Positions 30,860 to 42,959 of a stretch of 64,000 nucleotides of DNA are shown piece by piece. Numbering within the stretch: position 1 is the first letter of the stretch; each line of letters opens with the position of its first letter. Both the position numbers and the translations under genes were made by a program. Source of the DNA: Timema cristinae. Taxonomy: Eukaryota; Arthropoda; Insecta; Phasmatodea; Timematidae. The notes under the pieces are model-generated. The model was not told where the DNA came from and did not search any database. It saw only the letters and a program-made list of their open reading frames with translations. The stretch spans positions 45,067,159 to 45,131,158 of the forward strand of contig JBCFYV010011164.1 of NCBI GenBank assembly GCA_039000515.1, given 5' to 3'.

Positions 30860-32640
30860 ATAAATTACTGTGAATTTTAAATATCAATACCTTAAGAAAA
30901 TAAATCCTGGAACCTATTTTTAAGTTATAAGCCTAATCATATCTATAGGCCTGTGTAATATTATCCCATGGGATTTTAATATTCATTTGAATATTTTGGG
31001 ACTCGGGAAAGTCGTAGGATGGTGGGAAAATCCTCTAATTTACACTCATTGTCTAAAAAGCTCCTATAAATTAATTCGTGTGGATAGTATGATATCAAGG
31101 CCACACCTATATATGCCTGGACTTTGATCAAGCCATAGATGGTGATGTAAGCCCATCTCCCCCACCCTTCTACCTTCACCCTGGTTCAAAGACAAGGTAT
31201 ACACCAGACATTGAGCCTTACGGGAGATCCACTGCGCTCCTTGAGTTAGGTCGTGTCCCTTGGACACTGGGGAGTGCTAGGTGCAGTTCTCGGTAATAAC
31301 AACGCTTCTAGGGGAAACAACTCACTTTCAAATGGTTCGCTATAAAGTTATAAAGGGGTGGTGGTCCAAACTCAATAGTTCAGGTAGGCCTACTAGCAAT
31401 CCCTCCCCCATAATTCACCCCTCATCTCCTTTCAATAAACAAACCTTTTCAATTAAGTTGCGGTTAGATGGTACTTGGAGATTATTTACAATTAGACAAT
31501 CTGCAAACATTCGTTTGAACAGTAAAATAACAATTATATTCTACAGTTTTCTTGTAATTTTCAGTCTGAGTATGCTCGTTGAGACGTTGATTGGTTTATA
31601 AGAAGGTGGTGGAGCCACTACCTAAACCTAGATTTGCGAAATCTGGTTTATTGGCACTAGAAGGCAACTTTTGTCTGTTCTCTAGTAAAAGCATCTTTAA
31701 GTGATCTGTTTTAAAAACTGCCTACTTTTTAGTGACGCTGTTGTTTGGGACTGTACGTAGCGATCCTCGTGTTGAAGGAATCAAGTTCTCCAAATGAGCG
31801 CAGCCATTTCAACCTGGAGACTGTGGGTCTGGTGTATAACCTATCTGTTCCTAGTCCCACGCAAGGAGAGAAAGACATAATTGACCAAATTTGTCTGACA
31901 AAAAGTTTCAAAGCAAGTTTTGGTGCGATCATTTGCAGTCAACGCTGTAACAATCCACTAGTATAGTATAGTTAAATATTAATATATTTGGATGGTTCTG
32001 AGATAGATCTAAGCTTCAAATTATAAACAGCACTGAATTCACATTTTTATTGCATTGATTCATCAAATCTTATGTTTTATATCTGCCACTTTTGACAGTT
32101 GGTGTCAATAATAAAATTGGCAGCGAGCTTTAGTAAACGTTAGTTACATTCCATGTATGTTTACATCTTGTAAAATGTATCTTGCTATGGTGACCTCACT
32201 ATAAAAGCTAATTACATTAGCTTAAGGTGAACTGGTATGCTCTCATTATAACTCAAACTATTTAATGTGCTCGTTTTGAACCTATTGATTATATCAGCAT
32301 GTGCCTTATAAACTAACTTGAACCCTCACAACATCCAGCCTCTGGCCGTTAATTTCGTGGGTGTCGAGTTCCTCCACAAATACAAGTAGTTCCGATAGCA
32401 ATATTCTAGTTCTTCCACTTTTCTGAAGTAGAGTGTGAGAGAGGGTGTCGAGGTTCAACCCCTCTCCATTGCGTTGAAGTACTTGGGGACAAGAGGAGCT
32501 TCGCACAGGAATTACAAAATTAAATAAGAGCCAAATTCATTAACGGATGAAAGGTTATGTTAAGTTAGGTCAAGTATGAACCATAATTATATAGAGGCTA
32601 CATAAAGTGTGGAAGGTTTGAAATCTAGGTTTTTGCTAGG
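30860..32640. other. Stretch with several unassigned open frames
   Basis: Frames at 31281-31601 (106 codons, plus), 31729-31932 (minus), 31745-31966 (plus) and 32306-32506 (minus) show no recognisable domains, start contexts or splice arrangement. A tail word of families E/F (tgaacctattgattatatca) lies near 32278. This region has lower repeat density than its neighbours and is the most plausible place for unique sequence. Confidence 0.3.
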
Positions 32641-34635
32641 ATATTCTACTTTTACTGCTTACAATCCCTTCCTCGAGGTGTTGTGGAGGAACTAGGCATT
32701 TTCACTTGTACTACTTATAATCCCTTCCTCGAGGTGTTGTGGAGGAACTAGGCATTTTCACTTTTACTACTTACAATCCCTTCCTTGAGGTGTTGTGGAG
32801 GAACTAGGCATTTTCATTTGTACTACTTATAATCCCCTCCTTGAGGTGTTTGGAGGAACTAGGCATTTTCACTTTTACTACTTACAATCCCCTCCTTGAG
32901 GTGTTGTGGAGGAACTAGGCATTTTCACTTTTACTACTTACAATCCCTCCTCGAGGTGTTTGGAGGAACTAGGCATTTTCACTTTTACTACTTATAATCC
33001 CCTCCTTGAGGTGTTATGGAGGAACTAGGCATTTTCATTTGTACTCCTTATAATCCCCTCCTTGAGGTGTTTGGAGGAACTAGGCATTTTCATTTGTACT
33101 ACTTACAATCCCCTCCTTGAGGTGTTGTGGAGGAACTAGGCATTTTCATTTGTACTACTTACAATCCCCTCCTCGAGGTGTTTGGAGGAACTAGGCATTT
33201 TCACTTGTACTACTTACAATCCCCTCCTCGAGGTGTTTGGAGGAACTAGGCATTTTCATTTGTACTCCTTATAATCCCCTCCTTGAGGTGTTTGGAGGAA
33301 CTAGGCATTTTCATTTGTACTACTTACAATCCCCTCCTCGAGGTGTTTGGAGGAACTAGGCATTTTCATTTGTACTACTTATAATCCCCTCCTCGAGGTG
33401 TTTGGAGGAACTAGGCATTTTCATTTGTACTACTTACAAGCCCCTCCTTGAGGTGTTTGGAGGAACTAGGCATTTTCACTTTTACTACTTACAATCCCCT
33501 CCTCGAGGTGTTTGGAGGAACTAGGCATTTTCACTTGTACTACTTACAATCCCTCCCTCGAGGTGTTGTGGAGGAACTAGGCATTTTCACTTTTACTACT
33601 TACAATCCCCTCCTCGAGGTGTTTGGAGGAACTAGGCATTTTCACTTGTACTACTTACAATCCCTCCCTCGAGGTGTTGTGGAGGAACTAGGCATTTTCA
33701 CTTTTACTACTTACAATCCCCTCCTCGAGGTGTTTGGAGGAACTAGGCATTTTCACTTTTACTACTTATAATCCCCTCCTTGAGGTGTTGTGGAGGAACT
33801 AGGCATTTTCATTTGTACTCCTTATAATCCCCTCCTTGAGGTGTTTGGAGGAACTAGGCATTTTCATTTGTACTACTTACAATCCCCTCCTTGAGGTGTT
33901 GTGGAGGAACTAGGCATTTTCATTTGTACTACTTATAATCCCCTCCTTGAGGTGTTTGGAGGAACTAGGCATTTTCACTTTTTCTACTTACAATCCCCTC
34001 TTTGAGGTGTTGTGGAGGAACTAGGCATTTTCATTTGTACTACTTACAATCCCCTCCTTGAGGTGTTGTGGAGGAACTAGGCATTTTTATTTGTACTACT
34101 TATAATCCCCTCCTCGAGGTGTTTGGAGGAACTAGGCATTTTCACTTTTACTACTTATAATCCCCTCCTTGAGGTGTTGTGGAGCAACTAGGCATTTTCA
34201 CTTTTACTACTTATAATCCCCTCCTCGAGGTGTTTGGAGGAACTAGGCATTTTCATTTGTACTACTTACAATCCCCTCTTTGAGGTGTTGTGGAGGAACT
34301 AGCCATTTTCATTTGTACTACTTATAATCCCCTCCTTGAGGTGTTGTGGAGGAACTAGGCATTTTCACTTGTACTACTTATAATCCCTTCCTCGAGGTGT
34401 TTGGAGGAACTAGGCATTTTCACTTTTACTACTTATAATCCCCTCCTTGAGGTGTTGTGGAGCAACTAGGCATTTTCACTTTTACTACTTATAATCCCCT
34501 CCTCGAGGTGTTTGGAGGAACTAGGCATTTTCATTTGTACTACTTACAATCCCCTCCTCGAGGTGTTGTGGAGGAACTAAGCATTTTCACTTGTACTACT
34601 TATAATCCCTTCCTCGAGGTGTTGTGGAAGAACTC
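32640..34635. repeat. 2-kb minisatellite of 55/56-bp monomers, about 36 copies
   Basis: The monomer contains tactacttacaatcccctcc, ctcgaggtgtttggaggaac and taggcattttcac. Two length classes occur: gtgtttggagg (55 bp) and gtgttgtggagg (56 bp). Where they alternate, a 111-bp dimer forms, and because 111 is divisible by three it leaves open frames of up to 107 codons (33448-33771); these are not genes. Many monomers carry the palindrome cctcgagg (an XhoI site), others the cttgagg variant. Divergence between monomers is low. Confidence 0.97.
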
Positions 34636-34646
34636 GACCGTGTTTT

Positions 34647-34800
34647 TCAATTAATCACTGTGAAAGGGGAAACCCATATTTCTCCAATGACACATTTTTC
34701 AGCAATGTCAGGGTTCGAACCCATAGACCCTCAACTTAATAGTCTGACACACGGTACTGTGGGCTGACATGCTACAGACTGAGTTAAGATGTCGTACGTG
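34647..34800 (-). mobile_element. SINE family E copy next to the minisatellite, minus strand
   Basis: caattaatcactgtgaaagg, aacccatatttctccaatga, then cagggttcgaacccatagac (B-box complement) and gctacagactgagttaagat (A-box region). It starts within about 15 bp of the last array monomer. Confidence 0.7.
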
Positions 34801-34804
34801 AGAA

Positions 34805-35396
34805 GGCATGATGTGATGTACCTTTTATTTTAAAATCTATATTTAAGGTGGAGTCTAGCCTCATAAATTTACCTTACCGAACACTACTTTACTGTCTGGC
34901 AAGTAACAAGGATTTCAATCCCATCCTAAAACACATTTATTTTGAAATATGTCCCTTAATATCTGGTTGAGTAATTTGTGCCAGATTCACCTCCATTTTG
35001 AAATGAAATGTGGTTGAACCAACCGAGCGTTAGAAACAACCGGCATAGGAAGCAGACTTCCGTGTCGTTATTACGTTTCATTTCACTCATAGATTTCACT
35101 TATTAAATAACGGAGTTTCATATAATTTAAGCCATAGATATAGATCTATATACTATAGTTATACTATCGACAAGAATAAAAAGAGAGATGTAAAATAATA
35201 TCGAGTGGTCACCTTAGATCTTCCTAGCGTGATCTAAAAGTGTATCTTTGATGATATTGGGACCGCTCTTTTAACGATGATTAAAAAACGTTCCAGGGTG
35301 TCAGTCTCGGAATTGTTAGTTTGTAAGTCTTATACTGGAAGAATAGTTTGGGTCGGAAAGTGCACGTGGTTTATGGTATTTAGTAAACAAATATCA
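34805..35396. other. Unassigned stretch
   Basis: No repeat family was recognised; contains a small cluster of tatagatctatatactatag-type AT palindromes near 35135-35170. Confidence 0.4.
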
Positions 35397-35404
35397 AGCA
35401 GAAG

Positions 35405-36079
35405 CAAGGCCGTAGTCAGGGAGGGGGGATTTCGGGTTTTAAACCTCCCTCCCCGAAATTTTATACACAAAATATATATGGCTTTATTTATGGTTCAAAC
35501 AATATCAAAATTAATGTACAAGTACAAATTAAGGGGATGTGTACCATAGAAAACACTTCAGAGAGCTTCCAAAGGTGTTTATTATTCAGAATTTTTTTCT
35601 AGCTTTCGAAAATTATGGTGTTATGATGCCATAAATAAACATTTCAGAAAGTTTCTAAAGGTGTTTCATATTTAGAATTGTTCCTAGTTTTCGGTGGTTA
35701 GAGGGTTATGTTGCCATGAAAAACACTTTAGAGAACTTCTAGAGCTGTTTAATATCTAGAATTTGTCCTAACTTTGGCAGCTAGGGGGTTATGTTGCCAT
35801 GAAAAACACTTTAGAGAACTTCTAGAGCTGTTTAATATCTAGAATTTGTCCTAACCTTTGGCAGCTAGGGGGTTATGTTGCCATAAAAAAACCTCATAGA
35901 GCTTCTAGAGCTGTTTAATATCTAGAATGTGTCCTAACCTTTGGCAGCTAGGGGGCTATGTTGCCATAAAAACACTTCATAAAGCTTCTAGAGATGTTTA
36001 ATACTTAGAATTTTTTCTAGTCTCCACCGATTGTGGGATGGGCCCACCTAACCTCCCCTGAAATTATTGGCTGGCCTTG
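35405..36079. mobile_element. hAT-like MITE with an internal 83-bp tandem repeat, copy 1
   Basis: The ends CAAGGCC at 35405 and GGCCTTG ending at 36079 are inverted and exactly bracketed by the 8-bp direct repeat agcagaag (35397-35404 and 36080-36087). Eight-bp duplications are the signature of hAT-superfamily insertions. After the left end come a G run and cctccctccccgaaatttta; the right end has cctcccctgaaattattggc. The body is a tandem repeat with period about 83 bp (ttatgttgccat-type anchors near 35706, 35789, 35872 and 35957), each unit holding cacttta/ca-gag, cttctagagctgtttaatat and tcctaacctttggcagctag. No transposase frame. Confidence 0.93.
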
Positions 36080-36310
36080 AGCAGAAGAAAAATAAATGGT
36101 ATTTTATGCTTGTCCTACTATCGGTAGGCACGTGGTCCTATGGAGTACATTCCTTTAGAGGTTTAAATAAAAGGGGTTGTACCAGCATTTGCATGAAAGA
36201 ATAGTGTAAAACCATTTATGAAAAACCACCGTCTGTACACCCAGCCGGGATTCAAAAGGCAATCTTTTCGAAATCGGCATCCCAGTCTATTTTATACTAA
36301 AGCGACGTCT
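36080..36310 (-). mobile_element. SINE family C remnant, minus strand
   Basis: Contains ccagcatttgcatgaaagaa, aaaaccaccgtctgtacacc and cagccgggattcaaaaggca, the complement of body and B box. The tail end lies against the target-site duplication of the hAT-like MITE. Confidence 0.6.
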
Positions 36311-36361
36311 TAAATCAGTGTTCTACAAATGGTGCACCGCGGCGATGAATTATTTTTATTT

Positions 36362-36578
36362 GTTTAACACCGTGTCTTACAGCTCGTTTGGGTTATACGC
36401 TTAAGTAATAACTACGCTAATAGTTTAGGAATTGGGAAGATTAAATTTAGGAAAAATGAACCCACATAGGTAGAGTTGAAAAACATTTAGCTAAGATTTT
36501 AACCTCAATTTCCCCGTCCTCAGCAATCTATCTCAACAGGAAACTTGCGCGTTAGCTGAATACGCCACTGAGGTGGGT
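36362..36578 (-). mobile_element. SINE family B copy, minus strand
   Basis: Tail complement aacaccgtgtcttacagctc and gtttgggttatacgc, body gaacccacat, then ccgtcctcagcaatcta and the head complement tacgccactgaggtgggt. Confidence 0.8.
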
Positions 36579-36695
36579 GTGCATTAATTAATAGGCCGTT
36601 CAGCCACGCATCGTTGTTCACTAAGAAAATAGGTTGGTACGAACGGTGGCTGCGGTTATCCGCATTTCATACTTGTACTTACTAATATTTTAATT

Positions 36696-36853
36696 GAATG
36701 TGGGGAATGCCAGGCCTCCACCGTGGTTCGGATTCCACGTTAAACTGTAGGTCCTCCATTTCATCTCACAATCACCCTACCATTACACATTAGCGTAAGT
36801 GCGTATAACCCGAACGGGTAGTAAGACGCGGTGCTAATAATAATAATAATAAT
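36696..36853 (+). mobile_element. SINE family A, strongly 5'-truncated, with 12-bp target-site duplication
   Basis: Begins at gaatgtggggaatgccaggc, well inside the body, and runs through ccaccgtggttcggattcca and the conserved 3' domain to (AAT)n. The direct repeat aatattttaatt at 36684-36695 and 36854-36865 shows that the whole 158 bp is one insertion. Confidence 0.95.
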
Positions 36854-36869
36854 AATATTTTAATTACAT

Positions 36870-38250
36870 TTGTCCAAATAAAAAGTTTTTGCTCAAAATT
36901 AGAGTTTACCCAAATTACTAAGTGTTTGAACGAAATATTTTCAAATGTTAAAAACCCAGACGCAGAAAAAGGGAGGAAAAAGTTAATCTAGGGCCTACTT
37001 TCCTAATTCTGATATTTCTGAAAAGACAGGAAAAATTTAGTCTATACTGTCCTAATTCTGATTTAGAGTACAACAGTTGGAATGGGCGCATAATCAATAC
37101 TCTGCCGTCGTGACGCCTACCCAAAACAAAGCAGTGTGCCACAAAATAAAAGTGAACTTAAAAGGTTTACAGACCATTAGACCATTCGACCACCGAAGTG
37201 GGTATAAGGTGTAAGCTTCGTCTAGTCTGGTGACTAACTAAAGTCACTATCGGCTTCTCTTGAAAGTAGGTAAGTTCGATCTTGAATCGATCTTTACAAA
37301 AACCGATTATTTACCCCTAATTAATATACTTTTTATATCGATTCAAATCTATTGGGATTGAGTCGTTCTCTGGCGATTTCAAAAACATCCCTTCGAAAAA
37401 TCGAAAGGAAACCAAACATAAATACAGGAATATTTGATTGGTTATAGGAAATGTTTTTCATAACATTAATAATAATTTGAAATCAATGATTGAATTGCTT
37501 GTCCACAGAAAAGTATATAATTGGTATTATATTATAAAAAGGTACTTAACTAAGTTTAAAGGATGTTTCGATGGTTGATCAAAACGATCTTGAATATTTA
37601 CTAGTATTACAATTAATTAATATTGACATTTAAAGTCATATGCAATATAAAGGTAGCCTAACAAAGAGTTGTATTGAACATTTGTTGTCCGATATCAAAG
37701 TTTGTTTTATAATGTGATAATAATTATTAAAGTAAGCTTAGCTTGCCGTCTAAACCTTATTTATACTATAATAATAGTTTACGAATATTGACTATCATCA
37801 GTTGATTAAATTAAGCATAGTAGGAAAAAAATACTGATTCTTAACATTCTGGTATCGGCGCTGTTGCATTTTCGCAACTCCTTTAGTTTTTTCTTTTTAA
37901 CTAAAGGTAATTTGGTTGAATCCCCTCCAAGTATTCCTGCTTAGTATGATGTCAACAAACATTAAAAAAAGTTTATTTTTTAGATGTGGGATTTTTAACT
38001 GCTACAATGCAATACTGTTGTCAACACGCAATTGCGTCAGTCATTATGTAATACGTCTGGTTCATTGCTGCTGTGCGTTAAAAATAAAAATATACAATAA
38101 TAATGTAGAAGTAAGTAATCAGTAATTTTATGATACAGTTAAATATAAAATAATGCCTTACAACATTTTGTTGTAATATTTTCTAATAATAAGCTATATT
38201 TTTGTAACAGTTTAACATAACTGTGATTTTACTTTTTATTAAAATAAATG
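36870..38250. other. AT-rich stretch without assigned features
   Basis: Chance frames only (36948-37142 minus, 37916-38125 plus). No repeat families or RNA genes were recognised. Confidence 0.4.
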
Positions 38251-38251
38251 T

Positions 38252-38522
38252 ATTATTATTATTAGCACCGCGTCTTAATACCCGTTCGGTTATACGCACT
38301 TACGCTAATGTGTAATGGTAGGTGATTGTGAGATGAAATGAAGGACCTACAGTTTAACGTGGAATCCGAACCACGGTGGTGACCTGGCATTCCCACATTC
38401 ACAAGATGTCTTGTCAGAGGTGAAGGAAGGTTTGGCAATCAGATAAATCTTTGCCGGACCGAGGATTGAACCCCGGCCGCCAGCATAGAAGTCTGACACC
38501 TTACCCTAGACCACCAGGTCAC
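38252..38522 (-). mobile_element. SINE family A, full length, minus strand
   Basis: Tail complement agcaccgcgtcttaataccc, body accacggtggtgacctggca and gatgtcttgtcagaggtgaa, and head complement aggattgaaccccggccgcc and ccctagaccaccaggtcac. The flanks share ataa(a)atgta, an imperfect candidate target duplication. Confidence 0.93.
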
Positions 38523-38635
38523 GATAAAATGTACTAAAATACATAATTATTCAAATATTTATTTAATAATATGGCTTCAATAACCATATTACCTAAGTAT
38601 TAAAGTATGTGTTATTAATATTATTATGCTAAAGA

Positions 38636-38823
38636 GATAGGAATTGGGAGGGCTTAATACAGAGGAAGTGAACCCGCATTTGCGTGGATGGAGAGTGGAA
38701 AACCATTTAGGGAAAACCACCCTCAGTTCACCTGAGCAAGATTCGAACCTTAATGTCCCCATCCTCGGCATTATAGCTAAACACAAAACTAGCGCGTCAG
38801 CTAACTACTCCACCGAGGTGGGT
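38636..38823 (-). mobile_element. SINE family B, minus strand, lacking the conserved tail
   Basis: Starts at gataggaattgggagggctt, so the shared 3' domain is missing on the left; the body gaacccgcatttgcgtggat and head complement agcgcgtcagctaactactc then caccgaggtgggt are intact. A 3' deletion rather than 5' truncation is unusual for a SINE and suggests a secondary deletion. Confidence 0.85.
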
Positions 38824-38829
38824 TATGTC

Positions 38830-41030
38830 ATTTTGATCATTATTTAGAACATTATAAGATGTTGCAAAAATTCAATAATGCCTGTCCCCGAAGGTTAATG
38901 GGCTCAATCTTATTTTAATTTGGGTTTTTGTTGGGTTTTTTTTTGCGAAAAATATATGCCCATTTTATATAAGATATGTTTAAAGCAACTTATTAGTTTA
39001 CGATTCTTTGCATCGATCTTCCAAAGTTCAGTAAAATGCACTCATTTTTTTTTTCGGTCTATATAGATGCAAGACCTCTTTATCTAAATCGATCCATATA
39101 ATCGATTTAAGGCCTATGAATAAGTATCTCTAGTTGCAAACAAAGCAACAGAGTTGTTTGGAAGACCTTCACAAGCATTCTCCTAGACAGAGGATGAAAA
39201 ACAGGCCTCCTTTTAACCAAATGGTGTTGATCCTCACATGAGCCGAATAAGAGTCGGGCACACTATCCATTAAATTCCCTTGCTTATCTCGTCCAATCCT
39301 ACCACCAAAGTATTCATCAAAGATTTCGAAGATATATTTTCATCTCTGTTTATAATCCTATTACGTATGAACAGTTGGGAAACTTTTCCAAGTGTATGTA
39401 GAATATCTGGTTTCTTAAAGTGTGTAGGCCTATGCCTATGCTATTCACGCGCTCCTTACGGAGGATTTGTGTAACTTCAAACAGATTGTTCAGCTAAACG
39501 CTACAAGCTTCAAGCGCCGTTTAAGCTGCCCCACACTTCAAAAGGAAAGAGCTTTTGTGTAGCATCGTTGTGACAATGAAGGAATAAAGGCTTGGTTTGA
39601 ATTGAAAACGTTGTCATTGTTAAAGTTTGCCCAAGTATAATGTTTATTGAGAGCAACGTGATTCGTGGACCCTAGGGGAGAAGGACAAAATATATATATG
39701 TATATGTATATATATAAATTTTAATTATGTATTCTCTGTTACTTGTATGACACATGCTGTCCAGTAGGATTATATGTTTTTATTAGGTTTACTGTCTCAA
39801 AGGTTAAACTATGCTAAAAACTGATGGTTAGTATAACCTTTTACTTAAAAAGCGCACGTTAAATGATTTAGTAATATAATTTGATCTATAATAAATCAAA
39901 TTTAAACCATTCTACACCTTGAATGTATTTTTTGTTGTAAATATTCCATTTTGGACACCAGCTTAATCTAGTGTATATGATAAGGGCCGGTTGGCGGAAA
40001 TGCACTCACACTACCTTGGAGGAGGCAGGAAAAAATCACGTATGGAAACCACCATAAGTATAGCGGTCTGGTATTAAAAACTCTGACTTTTCTGTGAGCG
40101 AAGACCAAACAAGGTTTGATTAGTTCACTTGGTAAAGTCTGGACCAGTTAAATTAGCCGCCTACCTGACCGCTTAATTGCGTTTCAGACGCTCCAAAACT
40201 CTGCGTTATTTAAGAAGGGATTTGTTATCTCAAAATAGGGTTCACACTAGAATGGAGGTGAAAGTATCTCCATGCTCTTGGATAATTAAAAACTTTACAT
40301 TTTACAGGCTAGATTTTTTTTTTTTTATGAAAAGGTAGAGTTAAATAATTTCCAATCACATTTTAGGTGAAAGGTTGGCACTTCTGAGATTAAGGTAAAT
40401 GGTGAGAAACGAATATTTAGAGTCAATTCTCCATTGGAGTGGTATTAAGTGACAGTTATCAGAAGATGTAAAAACGAAGTGTTAAAAAAGTTAGAGTTAA
40501 AAACCAATTATTTGTTGGGAAAGTTTTTATCACCGAAAGTGAAAACAACTCAACATATGGTCTTGTAGATTGTTTGGCGAATGGCTACATGAGAGTAGAT
40601 TTGATAACTTTTGCTAGCTTTCAGTTAACCACACTCCTACCGTAGATAGGGTATATATGTCCTCGAACAAGCAAAGTAATATCTCAATGGAATCACAACA
40701 TGAACACAATATAAATGTTAAGATAATTAAGGGTTGTTTTGTGTTTTTGAAGCTTGAGGACTGCCATTCCATAGGAACTACCACAGTGTTGGAACATTTC
40801 GCTTCGAGTAGGTGGAGGCCTTAAGGTCATTCGATCAACATCATTTACTTGCACAATTTTAATTTTATTTTATTAATAGTATCATAATAAATATTTATAT
40901 TATCAATCTTATCAATGTTTCAAAGTGTACACTTCATATGAATGTCTAGTTACACTAAATTTCAGCCCCATAGACTAATTACTTTACCTAAACAATGGTT
41001 CCGCGAGAATGATTAAAAAAAAAAAGCAAG
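38830..41030. other. Stretch with few repeats
   Basis: A possible very old family C remnant lies at about 39985-40090 (cggttggcggaaatgcactc, ggaaaccaccataagta). Elsewhere only AT-rich low-complexity DNA and a short TATATG microsatellite (about 39690-39715) are seen. No coding domain was recognised. Confidence 0.35.
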
Positions 41031-41035
41031 TTGAT

Positions 41036-41286
41036 ACCCGCTTAGGTGGCCGCGGGGTCTAGCACGCTACTCTCACAGTAGACTAGACTGCCAATGACGG
41101 GGAGATCTCGGTTCGAATCTAGGGCTGGTGTACTGAGGGTGGTGTTTCCAAAATATTTTTACATTCTCCCTCTACGCAAATTCGGGTACACTTCCTATAA
41201 ATATAACCTCCCTATTCCCGAAAACCATTAGTATAATTAGTGCATATGCGTATAACCCGAATGGGAACTAAGACGTGGTGCTAAAA
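41036..41286 (+). mobile_element. SINE family C, full length
   Basis: Head cccgcttaggtggccgcggg, tactctcacagtagactaga, ctgccaatgacggggagatc, B box cggttcgaatctagggctgg, body ctacgcaaattcgggtacac, 3' domain cattagtataattagtgcat and acccgaatgggaactaagac, ending in gtggtgctaaaa. One of the best preserved family C copies in the window. Confidence 0.93.
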
Positions 41287-41289
41287 CAA

Positions 41290-42760
41290 AGTTTGGTACT
41301 TTATAATTCGTGAACTGTAATGATTAGAAGTAATTTTGAATCACTATATATAGCTAATAATTTTACACATTTTGAAATTGTGCAGGATTTTTTTTTTTAT
41401 GTCGAATGACCTTTACACATGATTCGAGTGGGCCTAATCATAGATTGGTAGGCCTAGTTTGTAGATTTAAAGCTCAAGTTCAAGAGTATATAACTTAGGG
41501 AATGGTCGACTGGAACCAAGTTGTATGACATTGAAGAGTCGACCTAGTTCAGCGGTCGATACACCAGGCTCCGGTGTTCTGGGTGTAGTTTGAACATGCG
41601 CTACTTTAGCACACAAATCATAGCTTTATTTACACTTCAGTTCAGTTTTTACCTACACAGAATACTTGGCCAAAACAAATTTCACTCCTTTTCAAGACAA
41701 TTTTACAATTTCACTGAAGTATTCAGTATATTTTAATTCAGTCTCTTAATGTAAGTCATTAAATTATAACGCTTTTAAACAAAAGACAATCTTTGTATCT
41801 TTCTATTACGGATCTTCTTAGTGTTTGTTTGAAAAGTCCCTACACAATAGTACTATACAAACAGTACCTATTAACTTTATTTTAGTAAAAATACTACTTA
41901 CAAAGACTATGTTTGTAGTAAGTGGTGGCCACCATTTTCTTGTCAGAGAATATTTCTTACTATTTTGGCAAACAATGATAAATATTATTTAAATTGTTGT
42001 GCAACAATCACTGCAGAGTGAACTTTTCAATCATCCTGTATATTACTAATAATAATCTAATACATTTAAAAAACTCATTTATGTTGTGAGTTAAAATTAA
42101 AATGACTTGAATTTGATACGAATGATTAGTTGATGAATTGTAAACATATCCAATACATTAATTTTGTTAACAAACTGAAAATCACAAATTAATTTATTGG
42201 TACAGTATTTGATAGAATAATAACTTATGACCTAACATTAAATCGAAAACCTTTTCCAAAATGATAGCACAATATCTCTAAGTGAAATCTAATAAACATA
42301 GGCCTATATCTTTGTTTGTTATTTATTTTTCCATTGTTAGATAAAGTTAAAGAAATGGTGGACCGACTATGTGAAGGCCGAATTCTCAGAGAAATAAACC
42401 AATTTTAACCCTGTCACTTGCTTAGGTAAGTCCATGTTTAAAGTAGGGGCTGACCACGTTTACTTGATCCTGAGTGGTCTTCTTATCGTAGCCACCAGGA
42501 CACGTGCATTTGTTAACATGTGTGTGCAAAAGAAATGCCGGGACTTTATTGGCCATTTTTTAAAGAGCTATGTTCTATCTAGTCTTGATATTCCTTTCTC
42601 CAATCAGCCCAACTATAATAGACCTGCGCTCGGAAGGTGAATATGACTATTAACAAACGTTATTTGAGTTTTTTCAAAACGTCATGTAATATGTTCCGCA
42701 GATGTCACTTTTTGACCAATTTTATCAATGTTGATGGAAAGCTATAGTTTTTACTGTGCT
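41290..42760. other. AT-rich stretch without assigned features
   Basis: A chance 68-codon frame lies at 42434-42640. No transposon ends or arrays were recognised. Confidence 0.4.
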
Positions 42761-42763
42761 CCA

Positions 42764-42925
42764 CATAATCGTTCGGGCTACAGTATGTGTACTCTAATGA
42801 GGTGGGAATGAATAAGGTATCATATGGAGTAAAAACCCACATTTGTGCGAGGGAAGAAGACAAAACTCTCACTACACCCGGTCGGTATACGAACCCCTGC
42901 TAACTGACAAGATGACACTGGTCCC
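42764..42925 (-). mobile_element. SINE family C remnant, minus strand
   Basis: ataatcgttcgggctacagt (tail complement), aaaacccacatttgtgcgag, acacccggtcggtatacgaa (B-box side). The head is degraded. Confidence 0.6.
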
Positions 42926-42959
42926 TTTTACCCTGTTCACAACAGTACTCTTAATTTTG

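Noticed and set aside
33448..33771. 107-codon repetitive frame
   Set aside because: Product of the 111-bp dimer periodicity in the 55/56-bp array.
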